A stretch of 28,237 nucleotides of DNA from a virus. Position 1 is the stretch's first letter. Every line of letters begins with the position of its first letter. Below the pieces are notes generated by a model. The model was given only the letters and a program-made list of their open reading frames with translations. It was not told where the DNA came from and did not search any database. This document shows, in pieces, positions 16,701 to 22,586 of this stretch. The stretch is from positions 1 through 28,237 of the IMG/VR virus record IMGVR_UViG_3300042197_000182; one strand, given 5' to 3'. The translations under genes were made by a program, and so were the position numbers.

Positions 16701-17883
16701 GCAAAAGGCAACGGATTTTGTATCTGGAATATTTTCCATGACGGAACAACTGCCACGAGAGATGATGGCTATGGCTGCTTACCGTCTGGGGCGTAGTCAG
16801 GGTTTATCGCACGACGAAGCTACTAAGAAAGCTTTGGATCTGACGCACGATGCGATGTACGACTACTCCATGTTTGATACACCCAGATATTTCCGTGGGC
16901 CAATAGGAAGAACCATCTTTCAGTTTAAGAAGTTCTCGCAAAATACAGCGTTCTACCTCACGACTAACTTCTTGCAAATCTTCAAAGGTGCAGATTCTAC
17001 GATTAGGAATCAAGCTGCAACGAGGTTCTTTGGCACGTTGGGCATGACGGGTATGTTTGCGGGTCTGACGGGTATGCCGCTGTACACGGTGATGTCTACC
17101 GTTGCCGAGAAAGTGTTAAGCGCCTTTGGTGATGACGATGACGATGAAGATAGTACAATCTTCCAGATTCGCAAGTACGGATATGACCTTTGGTTTAAGA
17201 AGTGGCTGTCTGAAAACTTTGGTGCTAACGTAGCAACCTATGTCGCTATGGGTCCGGTTACTGGATTAACAGGTGCAGATTTCAACTCGCGGGTAAAACT
17301 TAACGATTTGTTCTTCCAAGATTGGGAATTTAAAGGATTGCTCGGTCCAAGTTTTGGCATGTTTGAAAACGCCCAACGCGCTTATGACAGATTCAAAGAG
17401 GGTCAGACAGAACGTGCCATTGAGACCATGATGCCTGCGTTCATCAGGCAACCGCTGAAAGCGTATCGCTTTAGCGAAGAAGGAGTAAAGACTCCAAAAG
17501 GCTACGAGGTTGTAGCTAAAGAAGACTTGGATTGGATGGACATTGCCATGCAAGGTATTGGTTACTCGCCAATCAAAGTATCTGCAAAGCAAACTGAGAA
17601 CTTTAAGCTTAAGAAGCTAGAGCAGGAACGGGAAGAAGAGCGCACAGAACTGCTGAAGCGTTCGGTCTATGCGCGGCGGGGTATTTCTGACGAAGACCCC
17701 GATGATATTCAGGAAGACATTGATAAGTTCAACAGTAAGTTTCCCAACCGTCGAATCCTTCCTGTAACCATCATGCAGTCGGATCAGGCTAGGCGCAGAC
17801 AGGAACGTGCCGTAGACCAAGGGTTGTATATTGCAAACCCGATGAACCGACGCGAACTCTTAGAGCTGAGAGCTAAAGAGTAA
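10735..17883 (+). CDS. Giant polyvalent virion protein (PLxRFG type) with FtsK-gamma-like domain and zincin motif
   Basis: A 2382-residue protein. The ATG lacks a clear Shine-Dalgarno sequence and lies 3 nt after the previous stop. Domains in order: two 28-residue GEVVDGYRF motifs (5-62); Ala/Gly-rich hydrophobic segments that may be membrane-active (about 163-215, 245-275, 350-370); coiled coil (395-540); Pro/Glu/Thr-rich linkers; an FtsK-gamma-like winged helix (625-682); a second linker region with the basic KRGPKPK (about 942); a zincin motif H1254-E-L-L-H1258, with E1334 in NVNEFLTYG a possible third ligand; PLMRYG (1637-1642), matching the PLxRFG signature of giant phage proteins; a hydrophobic FFYYMSSISSALTNM (1843 on); and a C-terminal region with a hydrophobic stretch (about 2100-2130) followed by DDDDDED. 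Such proteins are thought to be packaged and injected to act early in the host. Protease activity and DNA binding here are inferred. Confidence 0.7.
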   Translation: MASLPLPTVGEVVDGYRFLGGNPANRSSWEKVALPPPKVGEVVDGYRFKGGTPSDRASWERVGREPTYLPEKPESESVFRQVADVPLSIAKGATQGVRMIADAFGAGSETSKTIKGAEDYLAGLMSAQSKNDSKEVARIMKEAEDKGVLENVKAGLKAFTVAPVDLLTSALGTAAPAVAATVLATISAPASIPAAIITGGTALGLGAVMGAGTVKGTIYEETKKALKEAGVDEKKAEETALKAQEYGGKNLDMILAGAGFGALANRFGAEKQLIGALTKKIATNVAAKEAAEAATKTGAVAGAKKFAAESAKEALPEFAQAGQEKLAENIALQRVGEEEGIKALAETPTMRGVVGAATLEALAGAALGGTLSTREALQIARGKGATDEELQQLQAKIDAEQVARQKETRLEELTAKAQGTSEKVIDTPEGKVVIPAVDPQFLTDEERKEYTALRAEKTPATPEQKVAEATTKVDALTSRVDELTDQYIAAGDPPDQAKIKAAAQAAEEERNDQEAEQALSELAEVQTEAGKEAEDAAKAIEQGGGTSVPVSGEPVGGVPPGGVEPPVTAGVERPAPATETTVRREEPPSGAVETTPKEETPSVVTPTEAVETKEKEVPSGAVELDPLLDQAKDIVITAQRASPSLIQRGLDVSFNRAQRILEQLETEGVVSASGPNSVRTVLAEKPPALETPTTQKEEPPSGAVESLEDLVAQNAKIFAELQDVIARRDEVKNARAKLSEIPDIRVPDETPPSFSGTYVEQAKQVADYAANRLKLLEAAEKQNAEKDRLKKESDKLYKEENALVDKLLESNIKIDNIQTKETPSVTTPPEAQQAKEEGTAAPAEGTEVAKPAAKAKPPSEPKAAAPQVTIINQYPGKNKDGQNTKDLVLSNGETVTITNVGEGRKPKWVKRVNGEEEVLGTNLKDAFLKVRSDAVPTGPAPKRGPKPKLTEEEKQVRAVESGMRTEELNAVENIILSTKKLKGSDRPGLATMLDLFLGPRPESKASMQQYHDTFMKGIEGQFSNIGNPEARTEALNDYVSRAVTPVLEELHRIGTDPKYANTRIRELAMSNFERGPSNIKKGIIARAERRKEAAKPVEKTEAVSEEPIVTPQAPTGPAPVVTTKAKKRTYVKPEGGPGALAQADILDTELQSTSPDVNPKIEAGAPKTGKDAAQIIAKDPKSNKFERTLAQKLMSALGNIKFVIVSNSSKQGLIDKFKEKKAKGVFIPTKDIIIVAGSNLSGVGQGVNNQTVLHELLHAGTAVKIYEGEQIVEADPRSTDPRVLAYRKLVRLMAAARDAADDAFKLPDGHPYKEFVKSLNQKFTKGKALTNVNEFLTYGMTDGDFQQFLSTVQFGKTQSVMSTFVATIRQLLGISKNDESALANLIEVTDTLLSLEPSVADAQAKIEILSQKKDVQTAADVQVKYANDVINTPRSQGPSVSALNQAVANGMDLSSQAELAGAIAEGAMSGARKHILGAFTPSQLAKLVKDKVPALTRVVDLGRKFNAKRQKYLDEMKKTMKPWLKLQRNDREQSQLLATLMHLATVNGIDPSIPANERVASTPQSDTLDDLWEKLGEPAREIYIDVRDYYAKQYDRYKDLLEKRIQAMGISDEEKTKFMDLLKKEFEVGKVAQPYFPLMRYGENWLRVGKGKDMEFYMFESASERNRFAIRRAKEMGKPLKDLYEDGTLKRGDQLKNMMEETFTDTTKLKEVLAAVDKLGIDTDKASIKDEIYQMYLLTLPEKSFRKQFIHRKGTAGFSADALRNFGTAGFRMSNQLAKMEYQPQIVNTLDEARESIKDDPDASKYRPYIEEVAADFDAVVNPKNENSILNFAANGLSTLNFFYYMSSISSALTNMTSLPVFGYPTLLAEYGKTPGGAKDVHKELVRFMNIYKEVGFRRKGGDKDRIEKIKNSDLSPEEKDKRILEEERKTEYVMPSIRMSLTNADEIKAYNEFAGDNLFSFNRSMDLLNIVKSPSQEATNPNILKVPVQKATDFVSGIFSMTEQLPREMMAMAAYRLGRSQGLSHDEATKKALDLTHDAMYDYSMFDTPRYFRGPIGRTIFQFKKFSQNTAFYLTTNFLQIFKGADSTIRNQAATRFFGTLGMTGMFAGLTGMPLYTVMSTVAEKVLSAFGDDDDDEDSTIFQIRKYGYDLWFKKWLSENFGANVATYVAMGPVTGLTGADFNSRVKLNDLFFQDWEFKGLLGPSFGMFENAQRAYDRFKEGQTERAIETMMPAFIRQPLKAYRFSEEGVKTPKGYEVVAKEDLDWMDIAMQGIGYSPIKVSAKQTENFKLKKLEQEREEERTELLKRSVYARRGISDEDPDDIQEDIDKFNSKFPNRRILPVTIMQSDQARRRQERAVDQGLYIANPMNRRELLELRAKE
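10747..10920 (+). repeat. Duplicated GEVVDGYRF motif at N-terminus of giant protein
   Basis: Residues 5-32 and 35-62 of the giant protein repeat with a 30-residue period. Both contain VGEVVDGYRF, then GG, a short loop, R-x-S-W-E-x-V. I recall this short motif at the ends of other phage virion proteins. Its role is unknown; docking or packaging is a guess. Confidence 0.8.
12495..12848 (+). repeat. Three copies of an 18-bp direct repeat around the FtsK-gamma-like segment
   Basis: The identical 18-mer accatccggtgcagtaga occurs at 12495-12512, 12585-12602 and 12831-12848, always in the same frame and encoding PSGAVE. The first and third copies extend upstream to a 27-base identity. Copies 2 and 3 bracket the FtsK-gamma-like region almost exactly. 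Confidence 0.9.
12607..12780 (+). other. Region encoding FtsK-gamma-like winged-helix domain within the giant protein
   Basis: Residues 625-682 of the giant protein match the FtsK/SpoIIIE gamma domain pattern: DPLLDQAKDIV, then ASPSLIQR, N655-R-A-Q-R659-x-x-E662-Q-L-E, EGVVS and R-x-V-L at the end. In bacterial FtsK this winged helix reads oriented KOPS sequences near dif and activates XerD. The N, R and E positions with spacing +4 and +3 correspond, as I recall, to DNA-contacting residues of E. coli FtsK. There is no FtsK motor domain in this protein. Confidence 0.8.
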
Positions 17884-17910
17884 AAAAAATCCCCGCAGGA
17901 GAACGGGGAT
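17881..17910 (-). terminator. Rho-independent terminator of the leftward (replication) operon
   Basis: The stem ATCCCCG (17889-17895) pairs with CGGGGAT (17904-17910) over an 8-base loop. On the minus strand the hairpin is followed directly by a run of U templated by the A-tract at 17882-17889. On the plus strand the 3' side lacks a T-run, so the signal is oriented for the minus strand. A second inverted repeat, gactc-gtcgt-gagtc, lies at 17915-17929. Confidence 0.75.
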
Positions 17911-17940
17911 GAAAGACTCGTCGTGAGTCGAGGAGACAGC

Positions 17941-18021
17941 ATGGACTACAGCGCGGAGTATACAGTTAAACTCTCCAAACGCGAACCCCTTGTATTCCTT
18001 CCTCCACGACTGTTTTCATAA
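17941..18021 (+). CDS. Possible 26-codon ORF with strong Shine-Dalgarno sequence after the virion operon
   Basis: ATG at 17941 is preceded by GAGGAG with six-base spacing, one of the better ribosome-binding sites on the plus strand. It encodes MDYSAEYTVKLSKREPLVFL plus six more residues and stops at 18019-18021. It overlaps, antisense, the end of the small minus-strand gene. No family is recognised. It may be a chance ORF, or a tiny peptide translated from the end of the virion transcript. The remaining noncoding bases at 17884-17940 hold the two hairpins. Confidence 0.25.
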   Translation: MDYSAEYTVKLSKREPLVFLPPRLFS

Positions 18022-18160
18022 CAACCTTAAACCGCATCCGTCGCATCTCGTCACGGATTACGACTTTAGCCGCAGCGCAATCTAAGCAGGGTATAAAAAA
18101 CGAACTACCCTTTACGAAGTTGCGCCAGTTGACATTAAAGTTAACTTGATGCACTAGCAT
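17966..18160 (-). CDS. Small conserved-looking phage protein ending in GVRVWRV
   Basis: About 64 residues from the ATG at 18160; a GTG at 18154 and an upstream TTG at 18172 are alternatives. The start overlaps the end of the primase gene, and no Shine-Dalgarno sequence is visible, so coupling is likely. The sequence has a shape I recognise from small phage proteins: a basic start, GSSFFIPCLDC, a helix rich in Arg and Lys (VVIRDEMRRMRFKVVMKTVV) and a C-terminal GIQGVRVWRV. The two Cys in CLDC are too few for a complete zinc site. It is the last gene before the leftward terminator. The function is unknown. Confidence 0.55.
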   Translation of the reverse strand: MLVHQVNFNVNWRNFVKGSSFFIPCLDCAAAKVVIRDEMRRMRFKVVMKTVVEEGIQGVRVWRV

Positions 18161-20945
18161 CAGCAGGCACAATCATTTCCTCAACATCGAGGAAGTTTCC
18201 GTTATTGCAATCAAACACCAAGCAGTAGACAGGTGGCGCTGTGACCTTCATGCCCTTGGTGATGCGCTTAACTTCAGAAGCAATCAGTACCTTATTGTCT
18301 TCTAGCTTACGAGTAAGCTCTCTGTAAGTTATCTGAGCCTTGGCGCAGTCTGCCCTGAAGTGTTTAGCATTGATATACATTCGCTTCGTGTCTGGCTCAT
18401 AGCGTATAAACAGTGGGCCTTTGGGTTCTAGTATGGGTGCGGGAGACATCTGTGTGCGCGAGTCAACCTCTGCATTGACGACAAGGATGTTTTGCATGTG
18501 CCTGCCGATGTAGTCACCGATGACGCTTGTTACATTATCAAGTGGAGGACGTACATGCTGACGCAGGATTTGGATTTGCTTTGTAACCCATACATAAATG
18601 TTCCGCATGTCATAGTCATGCAACCCGATCTCTTTAGCTATGAGACCTCCTGCTATGTTGCAGGCAATGAGTGCAGACCAGAACCGCTCACGAGAAGTTA
18701 GTCTGACTTCCTTATCAATCTTAGCTTGGACTGACCGTACCATGTTGGTGACGTAGTCCTTGTTGTTGACTAGATAGGAGAAGTAAATGTCTGCCGCGTG
18801 TCCGTAGTTGTTCTCTAACTGCACATCAAACATTTGCTTGGCGTACTGCTCGTCGATACCACTGCTATAAATCACATACTCAAATACCCGCATCATCTCG
18901 CCATCAACTGAATCTCGTGCGATCTGTAGCTTGTCGTAAAGGCTAGCGTTGGAAGTCATAATTTCTATAAGCTCCCACCGCTCTGTGTTTGATCGAAGCT
19001 GATTGACGCTCGCTTGCGCCCGCTCTTTGTCACGGCCTTGAGTTACTTGGTAGAGGTGCGACCCGATGTCTTCTGCCGGAACCTTAGTCACTTCATCGTA
19101 GGTGTGGCATAGGTTATTAAATATAGCTAGCTTGCGGGCCACTGCATTCTGTGTGTCCTTCCACATAGACATAAGCTCTGTGGGTTTACCGATAACGCTA
19201 TTGATCACACGAAGGATTGTTGATTTACCTGGGCCTGAGTCTCCACTAATTAAGTTGATAGCAGCACCGCGAATCCCAGTAAACTTTAGTAAGGGGCTAC
19301 CAAATGCTGTTAATGCAGCATAAGCATAAGGTTCCAAACCTTCTTTGCCATAAACATTAAAACATTCTTTCCACTTATCAAATTCACCGAATGCAACCAT
19401 GTTTGGCGCAAACTGATCCGTCGATGCCGACGGAGGACTGTAGTGAATGCCCGACGCTGTTATCTCTCTATCGCCGACGATGAACTTGCTGTCACCGTCG
19501 CACCATCCAAATTGAGTTCTCATCTTGTCAGCCTTTCTGCTTACCTGTAGTTCTTTAACAAAAGTCATTACGTAATTCAGCAAGAGTTCCTGCTGCTTAG
19601 CTGTTGCTGCTACTCCCCTTTCTGCTAGCGCCTCGCGTAGCTTCTCCTTAACTACGACTGATGTGAGCGGTACAGAAAATTCTTTTACCCCATCTTGCGG
19701 AAGATGAAGTTTGAACACCACCATCTCGCCTTCAATGGGATGCACCATCCTTCGGATGACATAAAGATCGTGTTCGTATACAACCTGCGCGTCCTCCTCT
19801 TCCGAGATTGGACGCTTATAAACACCCCCTGTCTTGCCCCTAAAATAGGGAAACGGGTATTCGGGTACAGAGTGAACAATCGCAGGCTCATCGTCTTCAG
19901 TTTCTTCAATGATTTCGTTAGTCGTAGCTTCAGCAATCTCAAGCCCAAGAAGGATCGGACCTTTGATCTTGCCTTTGTGTATGCACTCGTCACAACCGCC
20001 GGAGTTAAACTTTTCAAACGTAGCGCAACTGTATGGGCCTTTGATGCGGTTAGCCTTCTTATCAGTTTCATCAGGATCGTATTGATCGTAGTGCTTTGAT
20101 ATAGCGTGTATTGCCACATCTCGGTCTACGCAAAACTGTGCAACTGAAAGTCCTGCTCTCCATATCGGCTCAGCCATCTCCTGCTGATGCGTCGTTATAT
20201 ATTTGATTTGGTTACAACCAACACCGCAATCCGTTTTAAGCAGGATAGTTTTGAAGTGATACTCTTTGTTTCCTGCAAGTGCCTTGGTCAGCTCATTAAC
20301 TTGACGTGGTAGGAAGTCTGGTACTTCTTCCTTAAAAACTAGAACGCCAAGTGTCTGCCGTAGCTCATCAAAATTAACCGGCTCGCTTGTGTATAGCAGC
20401 GTGACATCAAGCGGATTGTCTGGATCTTTGAGATTCTTCGTATCCGGCAGACGTAAGATCCGCGCTTTGTCTGCTGTGCATGCAGGGTCTGCATTGAGAA
20501 AGCTTTCATCGCATAACGTCTTGAGCCTATCCGCAGCAGGTTGCCATACAGCAGGTGCTACTGGGGTTTTAAATGTCCAGTATGCGTGTATCCCGCGCCC
20601 ACTGTTTACAAGTGTCGGCCTTGGTAATGCGTTGTCCTTGCAAAAAGTCTTGAGTGCCGCGATGCCTTGCGTTTGATCCTCGTAAGGTTTGTCTGCTCCG
20701 CAATCTATATCTAACCAGAGTGCACGGAACTCTTTGGTGTTGTCTCCTGATCTTGTGGTTGGTTCCTTAAACGTAGCGCAAGCGTAGTAAGCATCAAACC
20801 CATCGTCCACCAACTGCTGCCCCGCTTGTACAACTTCTTCAGCAGACTCAACAAATTTCTTGATGACTCGTTTGTTCTTTATGCCTACTACACAGCGCCA
20901 CCCCTCCGGTGCATGCACCGCAGATAACAACTCAAGCGCCGACAT
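18141..20945 (-). CDS. Primase-polymerase/helicase fusion (AEP-type primase plus P-loop helicase)
   Basis: A 934-residue protein; the ATG follows GGAGGA with eight-base spacing. The N-terminus fits the archaeo-eukaryotic primase (PrimPol) superfamily: LWLDIDCG with D79 and D81 as metal ligands, the nucleotide-binding S115-G-R-G-I-H120-A-Y-W, and ARILRLPDTKN (161-171). A zinc knuckle follows (C307, C318, C321 and H323, in NSGGCDECIHKGKIKGP). The C-terminal half is a P-loop ATPase with Walker A GDSGPGKST (568-576), Walker B TYDE (D617, E618), and MTSN as a likely sensor, in the style of DUF927/D5-like helicases. It probably makes primers and unwinds the fork, partnering the PolA upstream in the operon. 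Residues 207-226 (EVPDFL...NELTKALAG) copy a motif from the candidate SSB two genes upstream. Confidence 0.85.
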   Translation of the reverse strand: MSALELLSAVHAPEGWRCVVGIKNKRVIKKFVESAEEVVQAGQQLVDDGFDAYYACATFKEPTTRSGDNTKEFRALWLDIDCGADKPYEDQTQGIAALKTFCKDNALPRPTLVNSGRGIHAYWTFKTPVAPAVWQPAADRLKTLCDESFLNADPACTADKARILRLPDTKNLKDPDNPLDVTLLYTSEPVNFDELRQTLGVLVFKEEVPDFLPRQVNELTKALAGNKEYHFKTILLKTDCGVGCNQIKYITTHQQEMAEPIWRAGLSVAQFCVDRDVAIHAISKHYDQYDPDETDKKANRIKGPYSCATFEKFNSGGCDECIHKGKIKGPILLGLEIAEATTNEIIEETEDDEPAIVHSVPEYPFPYFRGKTGGVYKRPISEEEDAQVVYEHDLYVIRRMVHPIEGEMVVFKLHLPQDGVKEFSVPLTSVVVKEKLREALAERGVAATAKQQELLLNYVMTFVKELQVSRKADKMRTQFGWCDGDSKFIVGDREITASGIHYSPPSASTDQFAPNMVAFGEFDKWKECFNVYGKEGLEPYAYAALTAFGSPLLKFTGIRGAAINLISGDSGPGKSTILRVINSVIGKPTELMSMWKDTQNAVARKLAIFNNLCHTYDEVTKVPAEDIGSHLYQVTQGRDKERAQASVNQLRSNTERWELIEIMTSNASLYDKLQIARDSVDGEMMRVFEYVIYSSGIDEQYAKQMFDVQLENNYGHAADIYFSYLVNNKDYVTNMVRSVQAKIDKEVRLTSRERFWSALIACNIAGGLIAKEIGLHDYDMRNIYVWVTKQIQILRQHVRPPLDNVTSVIGDYIGRHMQNILVVNAEVDSRTQMSPAPILEPKGPLFIRYEPDTKRMYINAKHFRADCAKAQITYRELTRKLEDNKVLIASEVKRITKGMKVTAPPVYCLVFDCNNGNFLDVEEMIVPADASASS

Positions 20946-20967
20946 TTTGCAAATCCTCCGGCAAGCA

Positions 20968-21195
20968 TTACCGATAGCTGCTGATAAAACGACTCATCAG
21001 ATCTCTGTAGATTGGACGTACCTCAGTGCCTCTGAACCAGTTGTAGACTGTCTGCCTACTGACACTGAAGTACGCCGCAACGTCGGCTACAGAAATGTTG
21101 TGCTTGATGCACACCCTACCCAATAAGACTCCGAGTTTCCGCTTGTCCGCAGCTTTGTTGTCGCTGATAAGCTGTTGACTGTAGCCGATAGCCAT
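20968..21195 (-). CDS. Small helix-turn-helix DNA-binding protein
   Basis: 75 residues from the ATG at 21195, one base after the stop of the upstream gene. A longer reading from 21219 would overlap that gene and has no better start signal. Residues 34-56 (ISVADVAAYFSVSRQTVYNW, then FRG) form a clear helix-turn-helix with the SRQTVYNWFRG recognition helix typical of small XRE/Cro-like or MerR-like phage regulators. Basic residues precede it (KRKLGVLLGR). It lies in the middle of the replication operon, which suggests autoregulation of early genes or control of the switch to late genes. The palindrome over the promoter at 22558-22586 is one possible target. That link is inference only. Confidence 0.75.
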   Translation of the reverse strand: MAIGYSQQLISDNKAADKRKLGVLLGRVCIKHNISVADVAAYFSVSRQTVYNWFRGTEVRPIYRDLMSRFISSYR

Positions 21196-21196
21196 T

Positions 21197-22078
21197 TTAG
21201 TTATCGTCGCCCCAAGCATCGAGAACCGCTGTCAGATCTCGTTTCTTCTCAGGTTCAACCTCAGCCTTCTTGCTTGGACGCTTTACAGGCTCTTCGATTT
21301 CCTCAACGACTGCTTTGGCTACAGGTTTAGCCGCAGGTTTCTGTTCAGTTTTGGGAAGTGCCTTAACGCTATCGATCTGCGCTACGGTAGAAGACAGCAT
21401 ACGCTGTGCTTCCGGTGACTTGCCACCCTCAATCGCTGCATCGTATTGGTCACGGTTTACGTAGCCTACTGCACGGAACTTAAGCACAGGCACATCAGAA
21501 TCTTCATCGAAGGACATGCGCGTCACAACCATGTTGATGTTCTTGCCGTTGCCTGCGATGTACTTAGCGTACTGATCAAAGCCCATCGAATCCATATCAC
21601 CTTTGGCGAAGATAGACTGCGAAGGCAGCGTCAATTGGAACAGCCCATTGCCCGGATCATTAGCAAGCACCACTGCTAAACGCTTTTGGTAGCGGCATGC
21701 ACGGGTACCGTTCGTCCCAGACCCTGCGATATTCTGCGGACAGTTAGCGCACGTATCAGCTTGGCGATTCTCAGCTTTGCTGTGTGGCGTTACACCATCA
21801 TCAGACCAACAATCAGGAGGTGTAATCTCCTTGGGGTTATAAGCTTTAGTATAGAAGATGCGCGAGTTCTCCTTGCGCCCTGCTGCAACAACGACATCAA
21901 GCTCAGGACGATCAGTCTTTGATACTTCTTCGCCGTTAATCACAAGGCGAAAGCGACCACCCCTGATGGAGATACGACGATTCTGTGTGCCACCTGCCAA
22001 TGCCTTGGTCAACTCATCGACTTCAGTGTTCTTAAGAAAGTCGGGCAGATCTTGTTGGAATACAGTTACGTTTGACAT
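21197..22078 (-). CDS. Zinc-containing candidate ssDNA-binding replication protein with acidic C-terminal tail
   Basis: 293 residues from the ATG at 22078, which has AGAGGA six bases upstream; an upstream start at 22111 would lack this and is less likely. The N-terminus carries LPDFL...VDELTKALAGG (11-30). Residues 33-140 contain beta-strand-like segments (RRISIRGGRFRLVING) and four Cys (C90, C110, C113, C128) in the phage pattern CWSDDG, CANCPQN, ACRYQKRLAVV, which suits a zinc site. A Lys/Glu/Pro-rich linker (240-280) ends in the acidic LDAWGDDN, resembling the C-terminal tails by which SSBs recruit partners. I recognise this as a common phage family beside DNA polymerases but recall no proven function. 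ssDNA binding is inferred. Confidence 0.55.
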   Translation of the reverse strand: MSNVTVFQQDLPDFLKNTEVDELTKALAGGTQNRRISIRGGRFRLVINGEEVSKTDRPELDVVVAAGRKENSRIFYTKAYNPKEITPPDCWSDDGVTPHSKAENRQADTCANCPQNIAGSGTNGTRACRYQKRLAVVLANDPGNGLFQLTLPSQSIFAKGDMDSMGFDQYAKYIAGNGKNINMVVTRMSFDEDSDVPVLKFRAVGYVNRDQYDAAIEGGKSPEAQRMLSSTVAQIDSVKALPKTEQKPAAKPVAKAVVEEIEEPVKRPSKKAEVEPEKKRDLTAVLDAWGDDN

Positions 22079-22091
22079 AGGTTCCTCTTGG

Positions 22092-22526
22092 TTACTTACT
22101 ACGACGGACAACGATGCTATACCGACTGTCGGTGTTCAGACCCGTCGGCAATAGGTTTGGATTTTCCTCAATGAATGACTTCATGTTGGTCTGGTGAATG
22201 CGCCGTTCTAATAAACCAAACGCATCGTGCTCACGTACAAAGCTGTACATGGAATCCCAATCGTTGGTCCAGTAACGGTTCTTCACACTACGAATCACAG
22301 TACCTGCTGCTGTGCGGATACTGTCAGCACCTATAGATTTGCAAGCCTCAAGTAGCTGCTCTTCGATCACATCCATCTGTTCTTGAAGCTCAGTGTCCTG
22401 CGCTTCGTAGTCAGACTTCAGCTTCGCTCGTGCATCTCTGATCTTGATATAGATGCCTGCTAATTTGTCCACAGGGACAGATTGCTTTTCTTCAGGGGAC
22501 ACAAAGTCTTGGATGACCTCATCCAT
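22092..22526 (-). CDS. Conserved coiled-coil phage protein of unknown function in the replication operon
   Basis: 144 residues; the ATG follows AAGGAG with six-base spacing. Residues 18-65 form a charged coiled coil (KIRDARAKLKSDYEAQDTEL, then QEQMDVIEEQLLEACKS). A compact C-terminal domain follows: IRTAAGTVIRSVKNRYW, a DWDSMYSFVREHDAFGLLER segment, and a basic end (YSIVVRRSK). I recognise this architecture (helical N-terminus, then a GT-containing strand and W-x-x-x-Y-x-F-x-x-E helix) from many phages, usually next to SSB-like and DNA polymerase genes, where it stays a hypothetical protein. It is the first gene after the promoter at 22558-22586. A role in replication or recombination is inferred from context. 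Confidence 0.6.
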   Translation of the reverse strand: MDEVIQDFVSPEEKQSVPVDKLAGIYIKIRDARAKLKSDYEAQDTELQEQMDVIEEQLLEACKSIGADSIRTAAGTVIRSVKNRYWTNDWDSMYSFVREHDAFGLLERRIHQTNMKSFIEENPNLLPTGLNTDSRYSIVVRRSK

Positions 22527-22557
22527 GCTACGCTCCTTTAAGTTGTTTTGTGGGTTA

Positions 22558-22586
22558 ACTGTAAATCATAAAGTTGACTTTGTCAA
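22558..22586 (-). promoter_or_regulatory. Sigma70-like promoter overlapping a TTGAC-AAA-GTCAA palindrome
   Basis: On the minus strand, TTGACA (22586-22581) is separated by exactly 17 bases from TACAGT (22563-22558), a 6/6 and a 4/6 match to the -35 and -10 consensus. The -35 is half of a perfect inverted repeat, TTGAC-AAA-GTCAA, at 22574-22586. It lies just upstream of the 144-residue gene and overlaps the last bases of the helicase gene. Confidence 0.6.

Noticed and set aside
19685-20119. 144-codon minus-strand and 134-codon plus-strand ORFs inside the primase gene
   Set aside because: Both are shadows of the PrimPol-helicase frame, whose zinc-knuckle and flanking motifs are intact across this stretch.
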